DNA of 64,000 nucleotides, taken from contig NZ_CP066339.1 of the NCBI RefSeq assembly GCF_016406125.1, forward strand, positions 4,030,001 through 4,094,000, written 5' to 3'. The notes beneath the pieces were generated by a model, which did not search any database, was not told the origin of the DNA, and saw only the letters and a program-made list of their open reading frames with translations. Shown here in pieces: positions 54,386 to 63,143 of this stretch; positions within the stretch are counted from its first letter, which is position 1; each line of letters starts with the position of its first letter. A program made the translations under genes and the position numbers. Source of the DNA: Alicyclobacillus sp. SO9. Lineage in GTDB: Bacteria; Bacillota; Bacilli; Alicyclobacillales; Alicyclobacillaceae.

Positions 54386-55271
54386 TGACCTTACCTCCCG
54401 GTGAATGAATGTGCAGGATGGTGGCCAATGTTTCCCGCAGCTCTTTGCGATGTACTACCTTATCTATCATTCCGTGCTTCAGCATAAACTCAGCCGTTTG
54501 AAAGTCGTCCGGCAGCTTTTGCCGAATCGTCTGTTCAATGACCCTTCGACCAGCAAACCCAAACAAAGCTCCGGGCTCTGCCAGAATAATGTCTCCGAGA
54601 CTGGCAAAACTAGCACTTACGCCGCCTGTGGTCGGATGTGTAATAACAGAAATAAAAAGGGCACCGCGTTCATGCATCCGCTGCAATGCAGCCGACGTCT
54701 TAGCCATCTGCATCAGAGACAGCACGCCTTCCTGCATACGAGCCCCGCCTGATGCGGTAAACAAAACGAAAGGATGTCGCTCGTCTGCAGCCCGCTCCAT
54801 CGCCCGGGTGATTTTTTCGCCCACTGCAGCGCCCATGCTTCCCATAATAAACCTGGAATCCATCACACCGATGCTGAGTGGATTACCGCCAAGCGTTCCA
54901 TAGCCAGTAACGACCCCTTCAAGCAAATCTGAATCAGTTTGGGCTTTTCTTATCTTATCCATGTAACCAGGAAAGCCAAGGGGATCCTCGGAACTGACGT
55001 CTGCGTCATACTCTGTGAAACCTTCGTCGTCCAGCGTAGCAAGAATTCTCGAAGCAGCATCCATAGAAAAGTGGTAACCACAATGAGGACAAGTATGCAG
55101 ATGCTTGTGTAATTCCTTGGCAATCAAAATTGCGCCGCAGGATTTACACTTGTTTACGATTCCTTTAGGAATACTATCTTTTTGTTGCTCACCATCAACC
55201 GGCCTGGTTGGGACTTCAACCTTGCCTATTGTGGCATAATGGCGTTTTTTATGAAACAAGTCTTTAAACAC
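54375..55271 (-). CDS. accD: Acetyl-CoA carboxylase carboxyltransferase subunit beta
   Basis: The 298-residue protein has the N-terminal zinc ribbon [13 protein letters not shown] plus CPHCGYHF, then the crotonase-like core with [34 protein letters not shown] and [14 protein letters not shown]. The start is a GTG at 55271 after GAGGTG. It is cotranslated with accA. Confidence 0.96.
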   Translation of the reverse strand: MFKDLFHKKRHYATIGKVEVPTRPVDGEQQKDSIPKGIVNKCKSCGAILIAKELHKHLHTCPHCGYHFSMDAASRILATLDDEGFTEYDADVSSEDPLGFPGYMDKIRKAQTDSDLLEGVVTGYGTLGGNPLSIGVMDSRFIMGSMGAAVGEKITRAMERAADERHPFVLFTASGGARMQEGVLSLMQMAKTSAALQRMHERGALFISVITHPTTGGVSASFASLGDIILAEPGALFGFAGRRVIEQTIRQKLPDDFQTAEFMLKHGMIDKVVHRKELRETLATILHIHSPGGKVNAE

Positions 55272-55314
55272 AATTTCACCTCGATTTCTCGAGAACCTAC
55301 GTCAAGATAGGTGC

Positions 55315-55506
55315 TCAGTGCCCGTGCAGAATTTCATTCAAAACTTCCTGCACTTCATCCAGTTCCGTTTCGGGAACGACAATTTCATATTGTTGTTTGG
55401 ACACGCCAGAGCCTCGAATCTTGGCTAAAAAGCCTTCAGCATTGAGTTTCTGCGTTACCTGATTGGCGAGCTTCTCCGACTGTGCGATATAAATGACAGT
55501 CCACAT
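55315..55506 (-). CDS. Conserved small protein upstream of accD
   Basis: The 63-residue product (MWTVIYIAQSEKLANQVTQK, then LNAEGFLAKIRGSG and YEIVVPETELDEVQEVLNEI) has a DUF2007-like alpha/beta pattern, i.e. a putative signal-transducing or ligand-binding ACT-like fold. The ATG at 55506 follows AGGAG by 8 bases; an in-frame upstream start is rejected. It lies between the yutG-type gene and accD on the same strand. The function is unknown. Confidence 0.75.
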   Translation of the reverse strand: MWTVIYIAQSEKLANQVTQKLNAEGFLAKIRGSGVSKQQYEIVVPETELDEVQEVLNEILHGH

Positions 55507-55580
55507 TGTCACCGCTCCTGTTTCTGTCGATAGCTTCAAGAATTATACCACGAATTACTCATGTTTCCGAACAAGCTGTG

Positions 55581-56078
55581 TCAGGATTTGTCCCGCTGCG
55601 AATCCTCATAGGACCTTGCGTGCCGTTGATGCGCCAGTCGAGCCGCGGCTGATGCTATGATGCTGGCAACGAGATCGTCCAAAAATACATGAATCTGGCC
55701 TTCGTGGTTGTTCAGCTTACCGATAATCCCTTGCTTGGTTTTGTCCAAATACCCGAAATTGGTCATTGCGATTGAACCATACACGTTTGTAATGGAAAGC
55801 GCAAGAATTTCATCAATACCGTAAAGCGGCTCATCCTGTTCCATAATTTTCTGCAAGGGCTCAGGCAGGTTCCCGGCCTCTGCCAGCATATCCAGTGCAA
55901 TACCTGTATAAACTGCGTGCTGAACCTCTCTTTTTGTCAGTACTCGCCGTACATTTTCTTCACATTCTTCAAGTGTAAGAGTAGAATGGTACGGTTTCTG
56001 CAAACTAAAGACAATCTCGGCGAGTTGAGCAACCTCAACACCCCGGTCTTTGAGCATTTTAATCATTCCGTCCAGCAT
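55581..56078 (-). CDS. Phosphatidylglycerophosphatase A-type protein (YutG family)
   Basis: The 165-residue protein has GIALDMLAEAGNLPEPLQKI, YGIDEILALSITNVYGSIAM, NFGYLDKTKQGIIGKLN and HVFLDDLVASIIASAAARLA, which fit the soluble YutG branch of the PgpA fold. Family members dephosphorylate phosphatidylglycerophosphate or act on related substrates. It is encoded 3 bases after the dnaE stop. Confidence 0.85.
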   Translation of the reverse strand: MLDGMIKMLKDRGVEVAQLAEIVFSLQKPYHSTLTLEECEENVRRVLTKREVQHAVYTGIALDMLAEAGNLPEPLQKIMEQDEPLYGIDEILALSITNVYGSIAMTNFGYLDKTKQGIIGKLNNHEGQIHVFLDDLVASIIASAAARLAHQRHARSYEDSQRDKS

Positions 56079-56081
56079 TGT

Positions 56082-59000
56082 CTATTCCTCCTGTGTTTGC
56101 GTCGAGGGCATCCGACCGATTTTCACATTCCCCATACCCACGATTTCCTCTAGTGCACCAATGAGTTCAGGAGAGAGTTCGACGGAGAACCGCTCTTCAA
56201 GCAGACGTGTTTTTCTCTTATCACTGTCATACAGAACCACTCGAGTTGCACCCGGTGCATCTGTTAACATTGTACGGACTTTTTTCAGGATTGTTTCCTT
56301 AACAGCCGCGGTTGAAGCGTGCTTTAAGGGAGCAGCAGACGGGGTCTTGACAGGCTGTGGACCATACCGAATGTACAAGACGTTCGGCGGCTTGGGGGAC
56401 GAAGATTCCTGCCCGCCAGATGGATGTACAGTTCCATTTACAGGCTCCACTCTAGCGCTGTTCGCAGATTGATTCCCCCGGTCAAACTGAAGCCCCAGAC
56501 CAGCCATTTGCTTACCTTCTGCGGCTTCATTGTAGGCTTCGCCCAACATGGATTTTTTCACCTCCGGAGAAACACTGGCGGGCAGAAAATCGTCTAACGC
56601 CCCTGCCTCAAGCAAGCTTTCCACCGCTTTACGATTGCAGGTTCGAGAGTTGATGCGTTGGAGAAAGTCGACCAGGGATGTAAATTGCCCGTTGTTTCGG
56701 ACTTCCATGATGTTTTCGACTGCACTTTTGCCCACATTGCGGACAGATAAAAGTCCGGTTCGAATCACATTTTTCGATTCAACCGTATAGAGTACGTCGC
56801 TGGTTTGTACAGAAGGACTCAAGACTTCAATTTTATGTTTCTTGGCATCTTTTTTGTATTCCGCCTCTTTCCCAGCGTTGCCAACAGTCATTGACAGCAA
56901 CGCTGCCAAAAAGTCCGGCAAGTAGTTAGCGCGAAGCCAGGCTGTGCGATACGACAACACGGCATATGCTGCCGCATGGCTCCGGTTATAGCCGTAATCT
57001 GCAAATCGTACGACCAAGTCATAGACTTGGTCTGCTGTTTCTTCATCATAGCCGTTTGCCACGGCCCCAGATACAAATGCAGACCTTTGTGCATCGAGCA
57101 CATCGCGTTTCTTTTTGCCGACGGCCCGTCTCAGCAGGTCAGCCTGCCCAAGGCTAAACCCTGCCATCCTCGCAGCTATTTGCATGATTTGTTCCTGATA
57201 GACAATGACTCCGTATGTGTCTTTCAGAATCTGCTCCAAATCAGGATGTGGGTACGAAACGGGAATACGCCCGTGACGAGCCTTGATGAAAGTAGGGATA
57301 TTCTCCATTGGCCCCGGCCTGTATAGAGAAATAACAGCAATCAAGTCTTCTAGTCGGGTTGGCCGCAAATCACGCAATACTCTCCGCACACCGGCCGATT
57401 CCAACTGAAAGCAACCCTCGGTCTCACCTCGCCCCAGCATTTGAAAGGTTGCCTTATCACCGTCAGGTATGCGCGTCCAATTGAGTGTCTTGCCTGTACG
57501 AGCCTTGATACTGTTAGCGGTGTTGTCAATGAGAGTGAGGGTCCTGAGGCCGAGAAAATCCATCTTCACAAGCCCGAGCGCCTCCACATCCTCCATATCG
57601 TATTGAGTTACAGGAATCCCGTCAGCGCCTTCTTGAACGGGCACCAAATCAGAGAGAACAAACGGGGAAATAACAACGCCGGCGGCATGAACAGAAGTGT
57701 GGCGAGGCAGACCTTCCAAAGCCAGCGCCTGCTCCCATAAGGGTTTGAGTCGTGACTCCGCCTGCAACAAATCATTTAAATCTTGGACTTCCTTTCGTGC
57801 CCGTTTCAAGGTCATGCCGGGGACACCGGGGACCAGTTTTGCAACGCGATCGACCAGTTTTGCATCTGTCTGCAACGCCCGGCCCACATCCCGTAAAGCC
57901 GCTCTGGCCGCCAGTGTTCCAAACGTACCAATCTGTGCGACCCGCTCTTGACCGTAGCGAGAGAGAACGTACTGAATGACCTCGTTGCGTCGCTCATATT
58001 CAAAATCCGTATCTATATCCGGCCAATTCACGCGCTCTGGATTGAGAAAACGTTCAAACAGAAGTCGGTTCGACAGCGGATCCACATCAGTAATGCGAAG
58101 ACTGTATGCGACCAAGCTGCCTGCAGCAGAACCCCTTCCTGGGCCTGTTGAAATACCATTCTTGTGAGCAAATCGAATAAAGTCAGCCACCACCAGAAAG
58201 TAATCGGCAAATCCGAGGCGATTGATGATCTCCAGTTCATAATCCAGACGGTCTCTGAGTTCCTCGGTTTCCGTACCGTAACGCTGAAGCATCCCTACTC
58301 TCGCAGCCTTGGTCAACACTTCTGCAGCCGGTTCACCGCTAGAGGTGGGGTATTTGGGCATATGAGCTTGCCCAAGGGGCAATTCAACAGTACAACGCTC
58401 TGCAATGCGAAGGGTATTTTCAATTGCGTTCGGAATCTGACCCAGGCGCCGCTCCATTTCAGCAGGGCTTGCAAAGTCATGGCGGTTTCCTTGAAGTGGA
58501 CTGTTCCACAGGCTGTTGTCAAGCTGTGACAAAGTCCGCTGAATACCTGCGTCTGTTTCATACAGGTAATGTACATCATTCGTTGCGACGACGGGAACCT
58601 GCGCTTCAGTTGCCCACTGCAGCAACTCGCGTAAAGCCTGCCGTTCGCTGGTCATACCGTGGTCTTGAACATCAATATAGAGGTGGCTGTGCCGCCAAAT
58701 TTGATGCCAATCGTGCAACCACTCCCGGGCAGTTTGTGCCGACTGCTGTGCAAAACTCCTGGCAATCTGAGACTCACTGCCTGCAATCAATGCAATCACA
58801 CCGTCTCTGTGACTGGCTGCCTCGGACAGGGTTACAACGGGGTTGCGATGCCGGGTATTGGCCAGCGATACGAGTTTCACCAAATTGCGGTAACCCTCCA
58901 ATGATTCTGCCAGCAACACGGCTGCATCAATTTGCGGCCCACGCGGCCGCCCAAGGGCTGCTTCGTCTAAATCTTGGTCTTTACAAACAGACAATTGCAC

Positions 59001-59204
59001 ACCAAGTATGGGCTTGATACCTGCCTTGCGTGCTGCTTTATAAAATTTCACTGCACCGTACAAACCGTTTCTATCTGTCACCGCAACAGCAGGCGCATCA
59101 TGCTCTACCGCCTGATTCACCAGTTGTGATATGCGCAGTGTACTCTCGCGAAGGGAATACTCGCTGTGAACATGCAAATGGACAAACGTAGACAATCCGC
59201 TCAC
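56082..59204 (-). CDS. dnaE: DNA polymerase III subunit alpha, DnaE type
   Basis: The 1040-residue protein starts with a PHP domain (FVHLHVHSEYSLRES) and has the C-family polymerase catalytic motifs GRGSAAGSLVAYSLRITDVD, NWPDIDTDFEYERRNEV and QYDMEDVEALGLVKMDFLGL. A helix-hairpin-helix (GLLSVRNVGKSAVENIMEVR) and a C-terminal OB-like region follow. The length is close to Bacillus DnaE. The GTG start overlaps the end of the YtoI-type gene by 4 bases. It extends primers on the lagging strand together with PolC. Confidence 0.95.
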   Translation of the reverse strand: MSGLSTFVHLHVHSEYSLRESTLRISQLVNQAVEHDAPAVAVTDRNGLYGAVKFYKAARKAGIKPILGVQLSVCKDQDLDEAALGRPRGPQIDAAVLLAESLEGYRNLVKLVSLANTRHRNPVVTLSEAASHRDGVIALIAGSESQIARSFAQQSAQTAREWLHDWHQIWRHSHLYIDVQDHGMTSERQALRELLQWATEAQVPVVATNDVHYLYETDAGIQRTLSQLDNSLWNSPLQGNRHDFASPAEMERRLGQIPNAIENTLRIAERCTVELPLGQAHMPKYPTSSGEPAAEVLTKAARVGMLQRYGTETEELRDRLDYELEIINRLGFADYFLVVADFIRFAHKNGISTGPGRGSAAGSLVAYSLRITDVDPLSNRLLFERFLNPERVNWPDIDTDFEYERRNEVIQYVLSRYGQERVAQIGTFGTLAARAALRDVGRALQTDAKLVDRVAKLVPGVPGMTLKRARKEVQDLNDLLQAESRLKPLWEQALALEGLPRHTSVHAAGVVISPFVLSDLVPVQEGADGIPVTQYDMEDVEALGLVKMDFLGLRTLTLIDNTANSIKARTGKTLNWTRIPDGDKATFQMLGRGETEGCFQLESAGVRRVLRDLRPTRLEDLIAVISLYRPGPMENIPTFIKARHGRIPVSYPHPDLEQILKDTYGVIVYQEQIMQIAARMAGFSLGQADLLRRAVGKKKRDVLDAQRSAFVSGAVANGYDEETADQVYDLVVRFADYGYNRSHAAAYAVLSYRTAWLRANYLPDFLAALLSMTVGNAGKEAEYKKDAKKHKIEVLSPSVQTSDVLYTVESKNVIRTGLLSVRNVGKSAVENIMEVRNNGQFTSLVDFLQRINSRTCNRKAVESLLEAGALDDFLPASVSPEVKKSMLGEAYNEAAEGKQMAGLGLQFDRGNQSANSARVEPVNGTVHPSGGQESSSPKPPNVLYIRYGPQPVKTPSAAPLKHASTAAVKETILKKVRTMLTDAPGATRVVLYDSDKRKTRLLEERFSVELSPELIGALEEIVGMGNVKIGRMPSTQTQEE

Positions 59205-60505
59205 CTTTCCAGCATCTGTGTCGTCAAGAGAGCTTTGACAGCGCGCTCATCACTGTCGTAGACTTCCACTTCAACCTTTCCAATGCGCCGGCCATAGTCG
59301 AGAATTCGGCAACGAATATCAATTGTCGTATCCACTGATACCGGCTTCAAAGAATACAGCGACACGTTATCCACCACCATATCAGACCTTCGGTTGCGCT
59401 GCAGGCATAAAACCGCGCCGTATTCAATCAGCGTGGTCAGGGTTCCAGTCCCTAAAATTCCGGCAGAACTCGTCATTTGCGGGGTAACCACACCCACCAG
59501 CGATAAGCTTCCGTCAGCGTGACGAACCTCTTGAAAGCGTTGGAGAACGCTGTCCACCAGCGTTTCTCCAACCTGTGGCTGCCTGTTCATGGACTGAAAA
59601 GCCTTTAATACATCCTGCCTGCTCAAAACGCCGACAAGCTGCCGATTTTCAACTACAGGCAAAAGTTCTATGCCCTCCCAGACCATCCGATGGGCTGCAG
59701 ATGCAACCGTAGACTTCAATGATACGGAATAGGCTTGTCTCGCCATATGTTGATCAATCAAATCCGTTGGCTTTGCCTCGGCAACGTCTCGAGCCGTAAT
59801 GATTCCAACTACTCGGCCTCGCTCGTCCACGACAGGCATCCGTCCATGCCCAGTGATGTCTACTAATTCAATGTATTTTTTTACCGTTGCCCCTGCGGAT
59901 ACGGTAGTGGGATTCCTCACAACAATATCTTCAACAAAAAGGATATCTTTCTTAATCAGTCGGTCGTAAATGGCTCTGTTTATCAGAGCTGCTGTGGTAT
60001 ATGTATCGTAAGTGCACGAAATCAGCGGAAGTTGTCTTTCATTGGCAAGCTTTTGGATTTCATCTGATGCGTCAAAATCACCAGTAATCAGAACTGCGGC
60101 CCCATTCTCCAAGGACAGTCTGTGTACTTGTTCGCGGTTCCCAACTATCATGAGACTCCCAGGTTCTATATAGCGACCAATGGCCTCTAACTGCATTGCA
60201 CCAATGACAAATTTGTGCAGGGTTTTGTGAAGACCGTCTCGGCCTCCAAGGACCGTGCCCTCGACGATATTGACAACCTCTGCGAATGTCAGACGTTCAA
60301 TATTTTTCTTTTCCTTCGTTTCGATACGAACTGTTCCGATGCGGTCAATTGCGCTGACGAGACCCCTTAGTTCGGCTTCCTTAATTGCCCTGTACGCTGT
60401 ACCCTCACTGACTTCCAACCGCTTGGCGATGCGCCGAACTGAAATCCGCGTTCCTACTTCTAGCCCTTCAATGTAATCAAGTATCTGTTCGTGCTTTGTA
60501 GCCAT
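59201..60505 (-). CDS. ytoI: HTH-DRTGG-CBS-hotdog protein (YtoI type)
   Basis: The protein has about 434 residues. An N-terminal helix-turn-helix (IGTRISVRRIAKRLEVSEGT region), a DRTGG domain (about 70-180), a CBS pair (about 190-305: GHGRMPVVDERGRVVGIITA, ELLPVVENRQLVGVLSRQDV) and a thioesterase-like hotdog domain follow in order, the YtoI layout. The ATG at 60505 follows GGGGTG and fits the family length. CBS and DRTGG domains suggest sensing of adenine nucleotides; targets are unknown. It overlaps dnaE by 4 bases. Confidence 0.88.
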   Translation of the reverse strand: MATKHEQILDYIEGLEVGTRISVRRIAKRLEVSEGTAYRAIKEAELRGLVSAIDRIGTVRIETKEKKNIERLTFAEVVNIVEGTVLGGRDGLHKTLHKFVIGAMQLEAIGRYIEPGSLMIVGNREQVHRLSLENGAAVLITGDFDASDEIQKLANERQLPLISCTYDTYTTAALINRAIYDRLIKKDILFVEDIVVRNPTTVSAGATVKKYIELVDITGHGRMPVVDERGRVVGIITARDVAEAKPTDLIDQHMARQAYSVSLKSTVASAAHRMVWEGIELLPVVENRQLVGVLSRQDVLKAFQSMNRQPQVGETLVDSVLQRFQEVRHADGSLSLVGVVTPQMTSSAGILGTGTLTTLIEYGAVLCLQRNRRSDMVVDNVSLYSLKPVSVDTTIDIRCRILDYGRRIGKVEVEVYDSDERAVKALLTTQMLER

Positions 60506-60684
60506 GCCTACACCCCATCCGCAGCCATAAATCGTGTCATGGCCTATTATACACTTTGCTGTACACCGCTGCCTTTGCTGACCGCTCAGAACAAACAAAG
60601 GCTGAAAAACAGCTTTCAAGCGCCTCTGAAGGAGAGTAAGTTTTTGAAGACGGGACAAAATAATTCAGTCTATGGAGCTCACAA

Positions 60685-60909
60685 ATGGTAGTCATGGAGA
60701 TGTTGAAACTGAAACACATCATTCCGTTCCTTATGATGATGGCCTTCCTTGTCATGTTTTTCACACCTGTATACAGCGTCGTTGTATGGCTGCCGCAGCG
60801 AGCCGGCAAAACCCTGTGGTATGGATTGCCTTGGTTTATTGGCATTGTTCTGGTCTTTATCATCGCGAATGTAGCTTTAACCTTAAAATACAGAGAACAC
60901 TATAAGTAA
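60685..60909 (+). CDS. Small two-helix membrane protein (DUF3311-like?)
   Basis: The 74-residue product starts MVVMEMLKLKHIIPFLMMMA and has two transmembrane helices joined by PVYSVVVWLPQRAGKTLWYGLPWF. GGAG lies 7 bases upstream of ATG 60685; ATG 60694 is an alternative. The GLPWF segment and layout vaguely resemble DUF3311 proteins, often partners of sodium symporters, but no symporter is here. It is divergent from the YtoI-type gene. The 235 bases after it contain only a GGGGTAC/GTACCCC inverted repeat (about 60919-60955). Confidence 0.55.
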   Translation: MVVMEMLKLKHIIPFLMMMAFLVMFFTPVYSVVVWLPQRAGKTLWYGLPWFIGIVLVFIIANVALTLKYREHYK

Positions 60910-61143
60910 AGGTCTTCTGGGGTACACCATCGAAATTTTTTCAGGGTACCCCGGCAGAAATGCGAGGTCCCGCAGCGGACATCGAGGAACAGCCGGGCTC
61001 TGAGCCATGACCACTGCACAAACAAAAATGCAGGGGGCTATGCTTCAAACCGTTTACGCTTTCCTCCTTTTGGTTATACCGATAAAAGACACGTAGTTAC
61101 TAGACTTACGTAATCTAGAATGGTTGAAGGAGGACACAATGCT

Positions 61144-61359
61144 ATGAAGCAGATTCCACTGACGATTGTTTTTGCAGCTCTGATCCTTATCTTTGCGCAG
61201 TGGCCCTCAATCCAAACATGGGCCGACATCACGAGTATGCATCACTATCTCGTTCATACACTCTATCTATTGTCCGGAGGAATCATCGGATGGCAGACCA
61301 GTCGTTGGAACGTCCGCACTGTGCGGCAGGCTGGCGAAGATGCGGGGGTGACGTCGTGA
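61144..61359 (+). CDS. Small membrane protein, first of an overlapping pair
   Basis: The 71-residue product (MKQIPLTIVFAALILIFAQW, then MHHYLVHTLYLLSGGIIGWQ) has two membrane helices. AAGGAGG lies 10 bases before the ATG. Its stop overlaps the GTG of the next gene by 4 bases. The His-rich start of the second helix is reminiscent of heme- or copper-related membrane proteins such as CtaG or DUF1404 types; this is not established. Confidence 0.6.
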   Translation: MKQIPLTIVFAALILIFAQWPSIQTWADITSMHHYLVHTLYLLSGGIIGWQTSRWNVRTVRQAGEDAGVTS

Positions 61360-61571
61360 AGCGGCAGGCAGGCAAAGCTACGTTTTACGCCTATATTGGT
61401 GCGGTGTTGATTCTCGTAAGCTTCATCCCAGGACTGGCCACTTTTTTATCCCGGTCACTGTTACTGCACGCGCTGTGGCATTTCGCCATCTTTGCGGGAG
61501 CAGCACTGATGGTCTATGGTCTTGAATCCCTCCGCAGTTTGGCAAGGCGTTACCGCAGAATGACTTCCTGA
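61356..61571 (+). CDS. Small membrane protein, second of an overlapping pair
   Basis: The 71-residue product from GTG 61356 (MKRQAGKATFYAYIGAVLIL, then LLLHALWHFAIFAGAALMVY) has two membrane helices. It has a LLLHALWHF motif at the start of helix two, mirroring HHYLVH in its partner. The GTGA overlap with the previous stop implies coupled translation. The two may form one four-helix protein split into halves. The function is unknown. Confidence 0.6.
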   Translation: MKRQAGKATFYAYIGAVLILVSFIPGLATFLSRSLLLHALWHFAIFAGAALMVYGLESLRSLARRYRRMTS

Positions 61572-61667
61572 TTTCAACTCTGAGGCAAAACCGGATACGC
61601 GTAAAAGCGGCAAAACCTGGGCTGTGAGTTACCCGCAGGATTGCCGTTTTGCACGTTTACTGGAACT

Positions 61668-62303
61668 TTACGTTGATTGGACAGCTCCAATTAGCTTTCG
61701 AGTCGCGTTGGCGGGGTCTTTGGCACTCATCACCGCAGACACAACGGCGACCCCGCAAGCCCCAGCTTCAGTGACCATTCTGGCATTGTCTGCAGTAATG
61801 CCGCCAATCCCTACAACAGGGATTGATACTCTGCCTGCAATCTCTTTGAGCCCTTCAAGACCAGTGAAACCTGCGTCAGGTTTTGACCGAGTCGGATACA
61901 CTGCGCCGACCCCCAAATAATCTGCTCCGTCGCGCTCGGCAGTCAGTGCCTGGGCCAAGGTTTCCGCGGACACTCCAATGATTTTCTCAGAACCGAGCAT
62001 CCGCCGCGCATCTGCGCAAGAGACGTCATCTTGCCCAACGTGAACACCGTCAGCGTCTGTGAGCAGGGCTATGTCAACCCTGCCGTTAACCAAAAACAGC
62101 ACTCCTGCCTTCCTGGTTACTTCCCTGATTTTGAGCCCCAACTGAACAAACGTCCGACCTAGTTCATTTTTTCTGCGAAGCTGAATCGCTGTAGCACCTC
62201 CGCGAATGGCTTGGTAGATGATTTCTACCAGTTCTTCTCCTCGCTGACGTTCATCCGTCACCGCATAGACCTGCAAGGCCTGGTTGAGTTCAGACGACTT
62301 CAC
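61668..62303 (-). CDS. thiE: Thiamine-phosphate synthase
   Basis: The 211-residue TIM-barrel enzyme has AIQLRRKNE, LTDADGVHVGQDD, VSAETLAQAL, GADYLGVGAVYPTRSKPD and VPVVGIGGITADNA. It couples HMP-pyrophosphate with thiazole phosphate to make thiamine phosphate. It is the last gene of the leftward thiD-thiM-thiE unit, starting with GTG 6 bases after the thiM stop. Confidence 0.95.
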   Translation of the reverse strand: MKSSELNQALQVYAVTDERQRGEELVEIIYQAIRGGATAIQLRRKNELGRTFVQLGLKIREVTRKAGVLFLVNGRVDIALLTDADGVHVGQDDVSCADARRMLGSEKIIGVSAETLAQALTAERDGADYLGVGAVYPTRSKPDAGFTGLEGLKEIAGRVSIPVVGIGGITADNARMVTEAGACGVAVVSAVMSAKDPANATRKLIGAVQST

Positions 62304-62309
62304 ACGTCA

Positions 62310-63143
62310 TCACTCACTTTCAGTCACAGTCCGAACTTGAGATTTTTCTTCTAAAATCACGGGGTCCAGGCCATAAATCTGGTCAAACAACACCATTTGA
62401 AAGGTACCTGGACCGTTGGCGCCCAAAGCGGCCATCTCACCCGCCACATTGTAACAGGTCAGTGCTGCAACACAGGCTTCCGCATACCTTCTCAGAGGAG
62501 ACCCTTGTTTCACCACAGCGACAAAGGATGCAATCAATCCGGTGGCAATACAACCCGACCCAGTAATCGCCCCCATGAGCGGGTGGCCGTTGCTCAATTC
62601 CCACATCGATTCTCCATCCGTTACATAGTCCACTTCTCCTGTGGCAACGACAATGCACTGCCGCTCTCTGGCATAAGATTGCATAGCATGTTGCAGCCCT
62701 GTACCGCCTCCCGCTGAGTCAACACCTTTAACCGCTCCTCCGGTACCAAGCAGTACACTTAGCTCGCCCCGGTTGCCGCGCAGGACGGATAGTTTCACAT
62801 CGTGTATCAACGCTCGCGCCGTTTCAGTGCGATATGGAGTGGCGCCGACGCCGACGGGATCGAAGACAACAGGAACACCCATCTGATTGGCAGCTTGGCC
62901 AGCGAGCAGCATGGCTTCCACCACTTCTTCATTTAATGTTCCCATGTTTAACGCTACGGCCTTTGCAATCCGAGCCATGTCTGCGACTTCCTGCTTCGCA
63001 TAAGCCATAACCGGAGACGCACCCATGGAAATTTCGGCGTTCGCCACAATATTTGTTACAACCCAGTTGGTAATGTTATGCACCAGGGGCTTTTCCAGCC
63101 GCACTTGTTGCAGCCATTTACCAAAGTCAATCGAAGCATTCAT
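62310..63143 (-). CDS. thiM: Hydroxyethylthiazole kinase
   Basis: The 277-residue ribokinase-like enzyme has PLVHNITNWVVTNIVANAEI, GASPVMAYAKQE, VFDPVGVGATPYR, LRGNRGEL and a late GSGCIATGLIASF anion hole. The ATG at 63143 follows GGGAGGT by 6 bases; the frame stays open 42 codons upstream inside thiD. It salvages thiazole. It overlaps the thiD stop by 4 bases. Confidence 0.95.
   Translation of the reverse strand: MNASIDFGKWLQQVRLEKPLVHNITNWVVTNIVANAEISMGASPVMAYAKQEVADMARIAKAVALNMGTLNEEVVEAMLLAGQAANQMGVPVVFDPVGVGATPYRTETARALIHDVKLSVLRGNRGELSVLLGTGGAVKGVDSAGGGTGLQHAMQSYARERQCIVVATGEVDYVTDGESMWELSNGHPLMGAITGSGCIATGLIASFVAVVKQGSPLRRYAEACVAALTCYNVAGEMAALGANGPGTFQMVLFDQIYGLDPVILEEKSQVRTVTESE

Noticed and set aside
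60919-60955. GGGGTAC/GTACCCC inverted repeat as a riboswitch or terminator
   Set aside because: Only 7 bp, no T-run and no conserved motif around it; mentioned with the neighbouring gene only.
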